Shown: positions 41,009 to 49,955 of the stretch, piece after piece
Layout: each line of letters starts with the position of its first letter
Numbering within the stretch: the first letter of the stretch is position 1
Assembly (NCBI RefSeq): GCF_010119225.1
Contig: NZ_WNKF01000001.1
Span: forward strand, 496,001 to 560,000
Origin: Cyclobacterium roseum
GTDB lineage: Bacteria > Bacteroidota > Bacteroidia > Cytophagales > Cyclobacteriaceae
DNA length: 64,000 bases
Direction: 5' to 3'
Translations under genes and position numbers: made by a program
Notes under the pieces: model-generated
The model's database searches: none
Told to the model about the DNA's origin: nothing
The model's input: the letters and a program-made list of their open reading frames with translations, nothing else

Positions 41009-42799
41009 ATGGATATACAGCAGCAACTTTCAAAAACCATTTCTAACGCATTTCAGGAACTTTTTGATCATACGGTAGATCCGAAGACCCTTTCGCTCCA
41101 AGCGACGAGAAAAGAATTCAGTGGAGATTATACGTTCGTCTTATTTCCTTTTTTAAAAATCACGAAAAGTGCCCCGGAAGCAAGTGGGGCGAAAATCGGT
41201 ACCTACTTGCAGGAAAAGCTGCCCGAAGTGGCTGCCTTTAATGTAGTAAAAGGCTTTTTAAACATTTCCCTTTCGGCCGCCTATTGGACAGAGGTATTTC
41301 TACAGCTTATCGAGGCGGAAGATCCTGGCTCCTTTCCGGCGAAGGGTAGGAAGGTAATGGTGGAGTTTAGCTCCCCTAACACCAACAAACCCCTTCACCT
41401 GGGCCATCTTCGAAATAATTTCCTGGGTTTTTCGGTTGCCAATATTCTGGAAGCCTATGGTTATGAGGTAATTAAAGCCAACCTGGTCAATGACCGGGGC
41501 ATCCATATTTGCAAATCCATGGTCGCTTATGAAAAATTGGGGGAAAATGCCAGTCCCGAAAGCGCCGGATTGAAAGGAGATCACCTGGTAGGAAAGTATT
41601 ACGTCCTTTTCGATCAGGAATACAAGAGCCAAATCAAGAAATTGATAGCGGAGGGAATGAGCGAAGAACTGGCGAAAAAAGAAGCTCCCTGGATGAAAGC
41701 CGCTCAGGAGATGCTAGTCAAATGGGAAGCGGGTGATCCCCATACCGTGGATCTTTGGAAGAAACTCAACAACTGGGTCTATCAGGGTTTTGATGAGACC
41801 TACCGTAGTCTGGGTGTCACGTTTGACCAGTATTATTACGAATCGGACACCTATTTGCTGGGTAAGGACATCGTCAATGAAGGGTTGGAAAAAGGGGTCT
41901 TTTTCAAAAAAGAAAACGGTTCGGTCTGGGCCGACCTTAGCAGTGCGGGGCTGGACGAAAAGCTGGTACTAAGGGCAGATGGTACCTCGGTATACATGAC
42001 CCAGGATATGGGCACGGCAGATTTAAAGTACAAGGATCACGGGATTGAAAAATCCGTTTATGTAGTGGGAAATGAGCAAGACTATCATTTTGAGGTGCTG
42101 TTTTCCATTATGCGCCTGTTGGGGCGACCCTATGGGGAGGGGCTCTACCACCTCTCCTACGGCATGGTGGACCTGCCTTCCGGTAAGATGAAATCCAGGG
42201 AAGGGACGGTAGTGGATGCAGACGACCTGATCCAGGAAATGGTAGACACTGCCAGGGATCATACCCAGGAATTGGGTAAAATAGAAGGCTTCACTCAGGA
42301 AGAAGCAGAAGCATTGTACCAGATGTTGGGATTGGGGGCATTGAAATATTTCCTGTTGAAAGTGGATCCAAAAAAACGCATGTTGTTCAATCCTCAGGAA
42401 TCCATAGAATTCCAGGGCAATACCGGGCCGTTTATACAATATACCCATGCCCGGATCGCAGCGATATTACGAAAAGCAAGTCAAATCGAGCTGGATTTTT
42501 CGGCCAAAAGCTGCGCACCCTATACCGACCTGCAGGATACCGAGCGAGTATTGATATTTCATTTGACCGATTATCGGAGTAAGGTCGGCATGGCCGCTGA
42601 AGAACTTTCTCCGGCGGTAATTGCTCAGTATTTGTTTGATTTAGCAAAAGATTATAACCGCTTTTATGCGGAACTTCCTATCTTTAGTGAAACCAAAGCT
42701 GAAGTGCAGGCCTTTCGTGTTGCCTTATCTGCACAGGTAGCCAAAACAATTAGGTCCGGCATGAAGTTATTGGGAATAGATGTACCCGAAAAAATGTAA
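41009..42799 (+). CDS. argS: Arginyl-tRNA synthetase
   Basis: A 596-aa class I synthetase of normal length. The N-terminal Add-1 domain (residues 1-~110) precedes the HIGH-type motif in SPNTNKPLHLGHLRNN (~residues 124-139). LVNDRGIHICKSMVAYEK and the KMSKS-equivalent SGKMKSREGTVV (~395) follow. The C-terminal anticodon-binding helices carry the typical FIQYTHARIAAILRKA. It charges tRNA-Arg. Followed after 2 bp by a glutathione peroxidase gene, so the two probably share a transcript. Confidence 0.97.
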   Translation: MDIQQQLSKTISNAFQELFDHTVDPKTLSLQATRKEFSGDYTFVLFPFLKITKSAPEASGAKIGTYLQEKLPEVAAFNVVKGFLNISLSAAYWTEVFLQLIEAEDPGSFPAKGRKVMVEFSSPNTNKPLHLGHLRNNFLGFSVANILEAYGYEVIKANLVNDRGIHICKSMVAYEKLGENASPESAGLKGDHLVGKYYVLFDQEYKSQIKKLIAEGMSEELAKKEAPWMKAAQEMLVKWEAGDPHTVDLWKKLNNWVYQGFDETYRSLGVTFDQYYYESDTYLLGKDIVNEGLEKGVFFKKENGSVWADLSSAGLDEKLVLRADGTSVYMTQDMGTADLKYKDHGIEKSVYVVGNEQDYHFEVLFSIMRLLGRPYGEGLYHLSYGMVDLPSGKMKSREGTVVDADDLIQEMVDTARDHTQELGKIEGFTQEEAEALYQMLGLGALKYFLLKVDPKKRMLFNPQESIEFQGNTGPFIQYTHARIAAILRKASQIELDFSAKSCAPYTDLQDTERVLIFHLTDYRSKVGMAAEELSPAVIAQYLFDLAKDYNRFYAELPIFSETKAEVQAFRVALSAQVAKTIRSGMKLLGIDVPEKM

Positions 42800-42801
42800 C
42801 T

Positions 42802-43407
42802 ATGAACACGCTAATTTACTTAATCATCAGTGGCATATTTGTCATTCAAATGCCGCTATCAAATCACCTTAATTTTGTTTCTGATAAAACCAACCCGATC
42901 GAGGGTGAAAACGAGTCGCCAATGAATAGAGCCGATGATTTTTACGAGTTTACCCTAAATGATATTGATGGAAATCCGGTCGATTTTTCCAATTTTAAAG
43001 GAAAAAAACTTCTGATCGTAAACGTCGCTTCCAAATGTGGTTACACCCCCCAATATGCCGAATTACAGGAATTGTACGATGCCTACAAAGGGCAACTAAC
43101 CATTTTGGCTTTTCCTGCCAATAATTTTGGAGGGCAGGAACCGGGGACGAACGAAGATATCAAAACCTTCTGTACCGAAAACTATGGCGTAACCTTCCCC
43201 ATGTTTGAAAAAATATCGGTGAAAGGAGTTGACAAACACCCCCTTTACCGATGGTTGTCCGACAAGAACTTGAACGGCTGGAATAATACCGAGCCTTCCT
43301 GGAACTTCTGTAAATATTTTATTAATGAAAAAGGCGAGTTGGTCAAGTTTTTTCCTTCCTCGGTAAAACCTATGGACGAGGAAATTATCAAACTAATCAA
43401 GTCGTAA
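42802..43407 (+). CDS. Glutathione peroxidase-like thiol peroxidase, exported
   Basis: A 201-aa protein with an N-terminal hydrophobic segment (LIYLIISGIFVIQMPL) that probably directs export or anchors it. The GPx domain has the catalytic tetrad: Cys (not selenocysteine) in VASKCGYTPQY, Gln in FPANNFGGQEPG, Trp and Asn in EPSWNFCKYFI. The CxxxxCT-type resolving Cys is in KTFCTENYG. Such Cys-type enzymes normally use thioredoxin rather than glutathione. Two base pairs after argS; a strong terminator follows. Confidence 0.93.
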   Translation: MNTLIYLIISGIFVIQMPLSNHLNFVSDKTNPIEGENESPMNRADDFYEFTLNDIDGNPVDFSNFKGKKLLIVNVASKCGYTPQYAELQELYDAYKGQLTILAFPANNFGGQEPGTNEDIKTFCTENYGVTFPMFEKISVKGVDKHPLYRWLSDKNLNGWNNTEPSWNFCKYFINEKGELVKFFPSSVKPMDEEIIKLIKS

Positions 43408-43442
43408 ATTTATTTTGATTGGAACTATTGAAATACAAAAAT

Positions 43443-43470
43443 GCCTTCCACCTCTGTGGAAGGCTTGTTT
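43443..43470 (+). terminator. Terminator after argS-gpx
   Basis: GCCTTCCAC / GTGGAAGGC stem (9 bp, loop CTCT) followed by TTGTTTTATTT. Confidence 0.85.
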
Positions 43471-43505
43471 TATTTATTGTTTAACGCTATTTTCGTTTTT
43501 TTGCA

Positions 43506-44411
43506 TTGGCAGTCATTTCCACCAATAAAGCCTGGGTACAAGCCTTTCGGCTAAGAACCTTACCACTAGCCCTTTCCAGCATCATCATGGGGTCCATCAT
43601 CGCGTTCAAAAACGCCGAGTTTCGTTGGATTGTGTTTATTTTAGCGGCCCTTACCACTACCCTATTACAGATTTTATCGAATTTGGCCAATGACTATGGC
43701 GATAGCATCCACGGCGCGGATAGTGAAGACAGAAAAGGCCCTTCCCGTGCGGTTCAATCCGGGGCCATCAGTGCTGCTTCCATGAAGAAGGCTATGATTC
43801 TTTTTTCAATCCTTTCCCTGTTAAGTGGCTTGTGGCTTTTGGCCGTCGCTTTGGACGATACCGCACTGTTCCTAGGCTTCCTGGGAATGGGTCTGTTGGC
43901 CATACTGGCAGCCATCACCTATACTTCTGGTAACAAACCTTACGGGTATGCCGGATTGGGGGACCTTGCCGTATTTATATTCTTTGGCTGGATTGGCGTT
44001 ATGGGCACCTATTTCCTGCATGCCCTTGCCTTTGATGCGTCGCTGTGGCTTCCTGCTTCCGCCGTAGGGCTTTTAAGCACAGCCGTTTTAAATATCAACA
44101 ATATCCGGGACATAGAATCAGACAAGACGGCCGGGAAAAAGTCTATCCCTGTTAGAATTGGCAAAAAGGCGGCCGTCGTATATCATTGGAGCTTGCTGTC
44201 CGTTGCGCTGGTAATGCTTTTCGTTTTTGTATTGCAAAAGGAAGCCTATGGAGCGTTATTATATTGGTTGGCTGCCCCCATGATACTTCAAACAGCCTGG
44301 GCGGTAAAGGCATTTAATGCACCCGATAAACTGGACCCCTACCTGAAAGTATTGGCTTTAGGGACTTTTTTATGCGTCCTGCTCTTTGGGCTGGGATGGA
44401 TGATTTTCTAA
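43506..44411 (+). CDS. menA: 1,4-dihydroxy-2-naphthoate polyprenyltransferase
   Basis: A 301-aa membrane prenyltransferase of the UbiA superfamily that attaches the polyprenyl tail to dihydroxynaphthoate in menaquinone synthesis. First Asp-rich motif is NDYGDSIHGADSEDRKGPSR (~residues 64-83) followed by AVQSG, which is MenA-specific. Second is NNIRDIESDKTAGKKSIPVR (~198-217). About eight or nine hydrophobic segments. The only start in frame after the upstream stop is TTG 43506, so translation begins there or the annotated N-terminus is slightly short. It supports a menaquinone-based respiratory chain. Confidence 0.95.
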   Translation: MAVISTNKAWVQAFRLRTLPLALSSIIMGSIIAFKNAEFRWIVFILAALTTTLLQILSNLANDYGDSIHGADSEDRKGPSRAVQSGAISAASMKKAMILFSILSLLSGLWLLAVALDDTALFLGFLGMGLLAILAAITYTSGNKPYGYAGLGDLAVFIFFGWIGVMGTYFLHALAFDASLWLPASAVGLLSTAVLNINNIRDIESDKTAGKKSIPVRIGKKAAVVYHWSLLSVALVMLFVFVLQKEAYGALLYWLAAPMILQTAWAVKAFNAPDKLDPYLKVLALGTFLCVLLFGLGWMIF

Positions 44412-44491
44412 ACAAATGGTCAAATCCTTATTTAATTTCTGTAGTTTTTTGTAGTTTAACTGCGTGTAAACTATTAATTCGGCAAATACCT

Positions 44492-45343
44492 ATGAAAAGC
44501 ATCTTAGTACCCTTTGATTTTTCTGAAGAAGCAGAAAATGCCTTCCAATTGGCACAGGAAATTGCAGCCAAAGCGTCCTGTAAACTAAAATTGGTTCATG
44601 TGATCGAGATTCCTACTGCCCAACATTTCAATACGATGGGGGAAGTAAATATGGAAGAAAATTTTATCGACAAAATCTACATGGTGGATTTAGTAGAAAA
44701 GCGAAAAAAGCAATTTAAAGCACTCGAAGAAGCACATGCCGTGAAGCCCTACGACTTCAGCACTACCATATCGTATGGAAACCCTTACGCAGGAATATCC
44801 AGTGAAATCACTGAAATCAAGGCAGATTTGGTGATTATGGGGTCCAAAGGTTCCAGTGGATTAGAGGAATTGTTGATTGGGTCTAACACCGAAAAGGTAG
44901 TTCGGCTTTCCAAATGTCCGGTCATCACCGTAAAAGCCCCGGTAAAAGCCGATCAACTGAAGACCATTGTTTTTGCCAGCGATTTTGGGGAGGATAGTAA
45001 GAAAGTAATGAAAAATCTGAAGGACCTGCAGGAACTGCTGGAGGCTGAGATCAGATTGGTAAAAGTAAACACTCCCAATTCCTTTGAAAAGTCAAAGCTC
45101 TCTATGGATAAAATCAAGGGTTTTATCGACACCAATGATCTTAAAAACGTACAAATAGACATTTACAACGCAGATACCGAAGAAGAAGGCATTATTGAGT
45201 TTGCCGAAGAGGTAGATGCCGATATCATCGCCATGGCCACCCATGGTAGGACGGGCTTTATGCACCTGCTTAGCGGAAGCATTGCCGAAGATGTGGTAAA
45301 TAGCGCCAAAAGGCCGGTCTGGACCATGAAATTTAAAAATTAA
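44492..45343 (+). CDS. Universal stress protein, tandem UspA domains
   Basis: A 283-aa cytoplasmic protein with two Usp domains. Domain 1 begins MKSILVPFDFSEEAENAF and ends with VIMGSKGSSGLEELLIGSNT (the G-x2-G-x9-G-S/T nucleotide motif). Domain 2 begins LKTIVFASDFGEDSKKVM and ends with IAMATHGRTGFMHLLSGSIA. Start is placed at ATG 44492, because the 40 upstream codons overlap menA and lack conservation. Likely binds ATP and acts in stress survival. Confidence 0.92.
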   Translation: MKSILVPFDFSEEAENAFQLAQEIAAKASCKLKLVHVIEIPTAQHFNTMGEVNMEENFIDKIYMVDLVEKRKKQFKALEEAHAVKPYDFSTTISYGNPYAGISSEITEIKADLVIMGSKGSSGLEELLIGSNTEKVVRLSKCPVITVKAPVKADQLKTIVFASDFGEDSKKVMKNLKDLQELLEAEIRLVKVNTPNSFEKSKLSMDKIKGFIDTNDLKNVQIDIYNADTEEEGIIEFAEEVDADIIAMATHGRTGFMHLLSGSIAEDVVNSAKRPVWTMKFKN

Positions 45344-45352
45344 TCCGTTTCT

Positions 45353-45709
45353 ATGGGTAGAAAGAAAGACAACGATTGGAAAAAAAGAGACGGAGTGGTG
45401 TATTCTACTTCGGATTCATTTGATTATGAGGAAGAAAATGGCTCTCCTGAGGATACCCTGCCCCCACCCCAGCAAAACCTGCGCATCATGTTGGATAAAA
45501 AATCCAGAGGCGGCAAACAGGTAACCCTGGTAACGGGCTTTGTGGGGCAAGAGGAGGATTTGAAAGCATTGGGGAAAACCCTGAAAACCAAATGTGGCGT
45601 AGGTGGCAACACCAAAGAGGGTGAGATCCTGATTCAGGGGGATCACCGGGACAAAATCCTGGAGTACCTGAAGCAAGAAGGCTATAAGGCAAAAAAATCC
45701 GGTGGTTGA
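45353..45709 (+). CDS. SUI1/YciH-family translation factor
   Basis: A 118-aa protein of the eIF1/YciH type. The charged N-terminus is followed by [40 protein letters not shown] and [20 protein letters not shown], the full SUI1 domain. In bacteria it modulates start-site fidelity at the 30S subunit. It lies 9 bp after the Usp gene; its stop is inside the terminator stem. Confidence 0.92.
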   Translation: MGRKKDNDWKKRDGVVYSTSDSFDYEEENGSPEDTLPPPQQNLRIMLDKKSRGGKQVTLVTGFVGQEEDLKALGKTLKTKCGVGGNTKEGEILIQGDHRDKILEYLKQEGYKAKKSGG

Positions 45710-45726
45710 TCCTCCGGATTTTTTTG
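45689..45726 (+). terminator. Terminator overlapping the SUI1 stop
   Basis: GCAAAAAAATCCGG and CCGGATTTTTTTGC form a 14-bp stem around a 10-base loop. The left arm lies in the last codons of the SUI1 gene. Confidence 0.85.
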
Positions 45727-46134
45727 CTTTGGTCCTCTCCCCTGCTTAGTCGATTATCTCCACCAACATCCAAAAGCCCTCCGTTTTCACAAATCGTCCG
45801 TTTTAGAGGGTTAACATGCCTGTTCCCTACTGAAGCACCATTTTTTTCATGCCTCCGGTCCTTTTTCCCCGATCCGCCTACCGCTCACCCTACCCTGCCT
45901 ATAAATCAGCTTTTTCTCAGGCAATCTCAGGCTCCCACCTCGCTGGAGCCTCAAAATGGCAGCCTAAAAACCAACAACATCTCTCCTGTTGCTAATTGCT
46001 AAAATCTATCGGATTTACATTTAATTGATTGTCAATCAAATCTATTTCCTCATAGAAATTATCCATTAAATTTAATTTGGATTTAATCTAAATAGAGTAA
46101 TATTTGTACCTGTATTTAAAATTGATCTAAATAA
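45727..46134. other. Upstream region of the heme operon
   Basis: No gene is supported; a 98-codon frame at 45706-46002 is Ser/Pro/Phe-rich without family features. The right half contains the palindrome and the two operator-like repeats listed separately, and a near-consensus -7 box (TAATATTTG, 46098-46106). Confidence 0.5.
46025..46131 (+). promoter_or_regulatory. Candidate iron/heme operators of the hmu operon
   Basis: TTGATTG-T-CAATCAA is a perfect palindrome at 46025-46039. Two related 17-bp inverted repeats follow: TTTGGAT-TTA-ATCTAAA (46076-46092, 6 of 7 pairs) and TTTAAAA-TTG-ATCTAAA (46115-46131), the second ending 3 bp before the hmuT ATG. A TAATATTTG box lies between them. Position and symmetry suit a Fur- or DtxR-type repressor. 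Confidence 0.5.
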
Positions 46135-46986
46135 ATGATGAAATCGCTGATGCTACCCCTACTGGTGATTGCCCTGCTTCTTTCGAACCATGTGCAGGCA
46201 TTTCAATCCAACGACACCTCCATGATTACCGCAGGAGGTACCATTACAGAAATCGTATACGAACTTGGTTTCGGATCGGCGATCATCGCCACAGATATCA
46301 CCTCCACCTACCCCGCTGCCATGCAGCAACTGCCTTCCATCGGCTACCGAAATCAAATCAAAGCCGAGGGTATTTTGGCACTGGGACCGGACCTGCTTTT
46401 GATAGAGACCGGATACCTCAATCCGGACGTGGTCGCCCAGCTTAAATCAGCCGGACTGGAAATACACGAGTTTGACAAACCCACCGACGTTTCCGGCACC
46501 TACCGCATCATTCGGGAATTGGCAAATTTTCTGAAGGTTCCTGAAAAAGGAAAGGCGCTTACCAAGCAGCTGGATCAGGACATAGCAGCCTTGGAAGCCT
46601 ACACAGCTGGCCTTTCAAAAAAGCCAAAAATGGCTTTTGTCATGGCCCGTGGCCGGGAAAACGTCTTTGTAGCCGGAGAAGATACCTTTGCCGAGTCCCT
46701 GCTGCAAATGGCAGCCATCGAATCGGTTGGTAAGGGCTTCAGCGATTTCATCCCGCTTACCCCGGAAGCAATGGTGTCCATGAATCCGGAATACCTGCTG
46801 TTCTTTGAGTCCAGTCTGCGCTCGCTTGGTGGAAAGGAAGCCGTAAAAAATATCCGTGGCGTCGAACAAACTATTGCCTACAACCAAAATGGAATTATAG
46901 CCTTTGACGGGCTCTACCTGTCCGGATTTGGTCCGCGGGTAGCCAAAGCAGCATTGGAACTGGCCAAAAGTGTAAACCGCAACTAA
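46135..46986 (+). CDS. hmuT: Heme ABC transporter substrate-binding protein
   Basis: A 283-aa periplasmic binding protein of the class III (BtuF/HmuT-like) fold. Signal peptide ends in HVQAF. MITAGGTITEIVYELGFGSA and YPAAMQQLPSIGYRNQIKAEGI match HmuT proteins; GPDLLLIETGYLNPDVVAQL and LYLSGFGPRVAKAALELA complete both lobes. It hands heme to the permease. First gene of a tightly packed operon: hmuU starts 2 bp after its stop. Confidence 0.93.
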   Translation: MMKSLMLPLLVIALLLSNHVQAFQSNDTSMITAGGTITEIVYELGFGSAIIATDITSTYPAAMQQLPSIGYRNQIKAEGILALGPDLLLIETGYLNPDVVAQLKSAGLEIHEFDKPTDVSGTYRIIRELANFLKVPEKGKALTKQLDQDIAALEAYTAGLSKKPKMAFVMARGRENVFVAGEDTFAESLLQMAAIESVGKGFSDFIPLTPEAMVSMNPEYLLFFESSLRSLGGKEAVKNIRGVEQTIAYNQNGIIAFDGLYLSGFGPRVAKAALELAKSVNRN

Positions 46987-46988
46987 GC

Positions 46989-48050
46989 ATGCTTCAAAAC
47001 CTGAGTTATTCAAAGACGGCTCAACAGTCCCTGGTACTGGCTGCTTTGGGAATCGGACTTGTATTGCTTGGGCTGCTTTCCATCACCATTGGTGCATTTC
47101 CCATCCCCTTTGGCCATGCCGTTTCCATTTTATTGAGCCAGCTGGGCATTGATTCGGGAACCTTCACCGAACAAGAGGCCAACGTGCTGTGGCAAATCCG
47201 CTTACCGAGAATCTTGCTGGCCATTCTGGTAGGTGGTGGATTGGGGGTGTCCGGAGCGGCCTTGCAAGGCCTTTTTAGAAACCCCCTGGTTGAGCCGGGA
47301 CTCATCGGCGTAAGCAGCGGGGGTGCCTTGTTTGCGGTCATTTTTATCGTTTTCGGCTCCTCTTTCCCCTGGCTTGGACGGATATTTGGAAGCTTCAGCC
47401 TGCCCCTGGTTGCTTTTATTGGCGGCTTGATAAACGTGATGCTGGTATACAAAATGGCCAATCAGGGAGGAAAAACGGATATTTCCCTGCTCATATTGGC
47501 GGGCGTTGCCTTGACCGCACTATCGGGCGCACTGATTGGTTTGGCCATTTTCTATGCAGACGAGGCCGCCTTGCGAAATTTCACCTTCTGGAGCCTGGGA
47601 GATGTGGGGGGAGCGAATTGGGACAAGGTAAAAATAGCCTTTATCCTGATCTTTTTTCCCTCCCTACTGATTATCAAGCAGTTTCGAAACCTAAACGCCC
47701 TGGCTATCGGAGAAAACGAGGCCTTTCACATGGGAGTGGACGTACAGCGCGTAAAATACATCGTGTTATTTATGAGTGCGCTGGTGGTGGGCGTAGGCGT
47801 GTCGATGACGGGTACCATTGGATTTGTGGGGCTTATCGTACCCCATCTGTTGCGGCTGTCTTTTGGCGCCGACCACCGCCTGGTGCTTCCCGGAGCCTTT
47901 CTTCTGGGCGCTTTCCTGCTCAATGGCGCCGATTTGCTCGCCCGAACGGTGGTCATGCCCGCAGAATTGCCCATCGGGATCATTACCGCAATCCTCGGCT
48001 CTCCGTTCTTTATCTGGCTCATCCTACATGTAAAAAAACTCAACAGTTGA
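46989..48050 (+). CDS. hmuU: Heme ABC transporter permease (FecCD family)
   Basis: A 353-aa inner-membrane permease with about ten hydrophobic segments. FecCD signatures: WQIRLPRILLAILVGGGLGV, GLFRNPLVEPGLIGVSSGGA, FWSLGDVGGANW, TGTIGFVGLIVPHLLRL and the coupling region GADHRLVLPGAFL. It forms the heme channel with HmuV. Followed 1 bp later by hmuV. Confidence 0.95.
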   Translation: MLQNLSYSKTAQQSLVLAALGIGLVLLGLLSITIGAFPIPFGHAVSILLSQLGIDSGTFTEQEANVLWQIRLPRILLAILVGGGLGVSGAALQGLFRNPLVEPGLIGVSSGGALFAVIFIVFGSSFPWLGRIFGSFSLPLVAFIGGLINVMLVYKMANQGGKTDISLLILAGVALTALSGALIGLAIFYADEAALRNFTFWSLGDVGGANWDKVKIAFILIFFPSLLIIKQFRNLNALAIGENEAFHMGVDVQRVKYIVLFMSALVVGVGVSMTGTIGFVGLIVPHLLRLSFGADHRLVLPGAFLLGAFLLNGADLLARTVVMPAELPIGIITAILGSPFFIWLILHVKKLNS

Positions 48051-48051
48051 T

Positions 48052-48861
48052 ATGTTAGACGCACAACACATTCAGTATTATATAGGAAACCGGCCCATTG
48101 TGAATCGGGCAAGCATTCAAGTGCTTCCCGGAGAACTGACAGCCATTCTCGGCCCGAATGGTGCCGGAAAATCGACCCTTTTCCGGCTGCTATCCGGAGA
48201 ATTACCCTGCAAACAGGGTCGGATTACCTATAATGGGCAGCCGATAAAAGGAATGAAAACCAGAAAGCTGGCCTCCTTGCGTGCGGTTATGCCCCAGCAC
48301 AGTACGCTTACCTTTCCCTTTCAGGCAAAGGAAGTCGTATCGCTTGGCCTGATGTACAGCCGGCCCAAATACCCAAAAACAATCGTAAAAGAGGTCATGT
48401 CGGCTACCCAAACCTGGCACCTGAAAGAGCAGTTGTATGGCAACTTATCCGGAGGCGAAAAGCAGCGGGTACAGCTGGCACGGGTATTGGCACAAATATG
48501 GGAAATCAAGGCCACTCCCCGGTACTTGCTTCTGGATGAACCGACTTCCAGTATGGATATTGCCCAGCAGCACCACATCATGCAAATCATCGGACAACTC
48601 AAAAAACGGAATATTGGCATTTTAGCCATACTCCACGACTTGAACCTAGCGGCAAATTATGCCGACAAGGCCCTGCTACTCAAACAAGGCCGGGTACTAC
48701 GCCAGGGTGCGATACGGGCCGCAATGACTCCGGAAAACCTGCAAGGGGTATTTGACTATCCCTTGTCGGTACAATCGAACGGTCCCGGCGCACCGATTTA
48801 TATCAGCAGCCTTCCTTCATCTGCTACTTCATCAACCAATTATACGTATAAACTCGCTTAA
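48052..48861 (+). CDS. hmuV: Heme ABC transporter ATP-binding protein
   Basis: A 269-aa ABC ATPase: Walker A GPNGAGKSTLF (~residues 34-44), Q-loop VMPQHST, signature LSGGEKQRVQLARVLA (~138-153), Walker B YLLLDEPTSSMD (~165-176) and switch His in LHDLNLA. The HmuV/BhuV-type QI.A/C-terminal extension is present. It powers heme import. Two base pairs separate it from hmuS. Confidence 0.96.
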   Translation: MLDAQHIQYYIGNRPIVNRASIQVLPGELTAILGPNGAGKSTLFRLLSGELPCKQGRITYNGQPIKGMKTRKLASLRAVMPQHSTLTFPFQAKEVVSLGLMYSRPKYPKTIVKEVMSATQTWHLKEQLYGNLSGGEKQRVQLARVLAQIWEIKATPRYLLLDEPTSSMDIAQQHHIMQIIGQLKKRNIGILAILHDLNLAANYADKALLLKQGRVLRQGAIRAAMTPENLQGVFDYPLSVQSNGPGAPIYISSLPSSATSSTNYTYKLA

Positions 48862-48863
48862 TT

Positions 48864-49910
48864 ATGGAAACTACTCTGAAATATCCCTCCGGTACCGCGT
48901 TAAAAAAGGCCTGGGAGGAACTAAAGTCAAATCAGCCAAAAACGAGAATACGAGACGCCGCACGCATGCTTCAGGTGTCCGAACTTGAGCTATTGCTGAC
49001 TACGGATAACCCGGCCCCCATCCGATTGAAAACCGATTGGGCGAATATCCTCCTTTCCTGCAGGGAGTTGGGAAAAGTGATGGCCTTGACCAGAAACGAC
49101 GGCTGTGTCCTGGAGCACAAAGGAAATTTTCAAAAAATCACTATCCATGGCACCGCTCCCCACCAAATTGCCACGGTGATCGGACCCATTGAGCAGCGGG
49201 TGTTTTTTGGCAAGTGGAAATACGGCTTTGCCGTGGCCACCGATACGCCCAGGGGCATCATGCGCAGCCTTCAGTTTTTTGACCAGTCCGGCGAGGCCGT
49301 GATGAAAATTTACCTCCAGGAAAAAAGCAACCAGGATGCCTACGACAATCTGATTCGCGCCTACCGTAGCGAGGAACCCTTGCAGGGGATTCAAGTACAA
49401 CCTTTCGAGAAAGAGACCCACGCTACTTCCGTGGATCAGGAAGCTTTTGTCCGGGACTGGGAAAACATGAAAGATACCCATGATTTCTTCGGTATGCTCC
49501 GCAAATACAATATTCACCGGCTAGACGCCATCAAATGGATTGGTGAAAAATGGGCCTACCCCGTGGATCGCCTATCGGTTAGGAAAATTTTGGACCTGGC
49601 TTCCGCAGAAAAATTGCCCATCATGATTTTTGTGGGAAACAAAGGAAACATTCAAATCCATCAGGGAAAAGTACGTACCATCCGGCAAATGGGAAACTGG
49701 CTGAACGTAATGGATCCGGATTTCAACATGCACCTGGACGAGTCCTGCATTGACTCGGCCTGGGTGGTGCATAAAAATACCGACGATGGGTTGGTGTCTT
49801 CCCTGGAGCTATTTGATGCAGACGGGGAGATGATTGCCCAGTTTTTTGGGCTCCGGAAGCCAGGCCTTCCGCAGAAAGAACAATGGAAACATTTGATTGA
49901 CCAACTTTAA
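48864..49910 (+). CDS. hmuS: Hemin-degrading factor / cytoplasmic heme carrier HemS-like
   Basis: A 348-aa protein of the HemS/ChuS/HmuS family with two repeats: ARMLQVSELELLLTTDNPAP...ILLSCRELGKVMALTRND in the first half and REFG-like KYNIHRLDAIKWIGEKWAYP with IMIFVGNKGNIQIHQG in the second. In this family a His of each half binds heme for transfer or non-canonical degradation. It acts in the cytoplasm to release iron from imported heme. A short hairpin (CCGGTGG/CCACCGG, 49918-49932) follows before hmuR. Confidence 0.93.
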   Translation: METTLKYPSGTALKKAWEELKSNQPKTRIRDAARMLQVSELELLLTTDNPAPIRLKTDWANILLSCRELGKVMALTRNDGCVLEHKGNFQKITIHGTAPHQIATVIGPIEQRVFFGKWKYGFAVATDTPRGIMRSLQFFDQSGEAVMKIYLQEKSNQDAYDNLIRAYRSEEPLQGIQVQPFEKETHATSVDQEAFVRDWENMKDTHDFFGMLRKYNIHRLDAIKWIGEKWAYPVDRLSVRKILDLASAEKLPIMIFVGNKGNIQIHQGKVRTIRQMGNWLNVMDPDFNMHLDESCIDSAWVVHKNTDDGLVSSLELFDADGEMIAQFFGLRKPGLPQKEQWKHLIDQL

Positions 49911-49955
49911 CACATTCCCGGTGGTCCACCGGCCGTCGGGAAAAATTTTACCCCT

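Noticed and set aside
45706-46002. 98-codon frame between the SUI1 gene and the heme operon
   Set aside because: Starts inside a terminator, is Ser/Pro/Phe-biased without any motif, and the DNA shows no coding pattern.
46989-48050. BtuCD/FecCD vitamin B12 or siderophore importer instead of heme
   Set aside because: The genes are followed by HemS-like and HmuY-like genes, which tie the transporter to heme.
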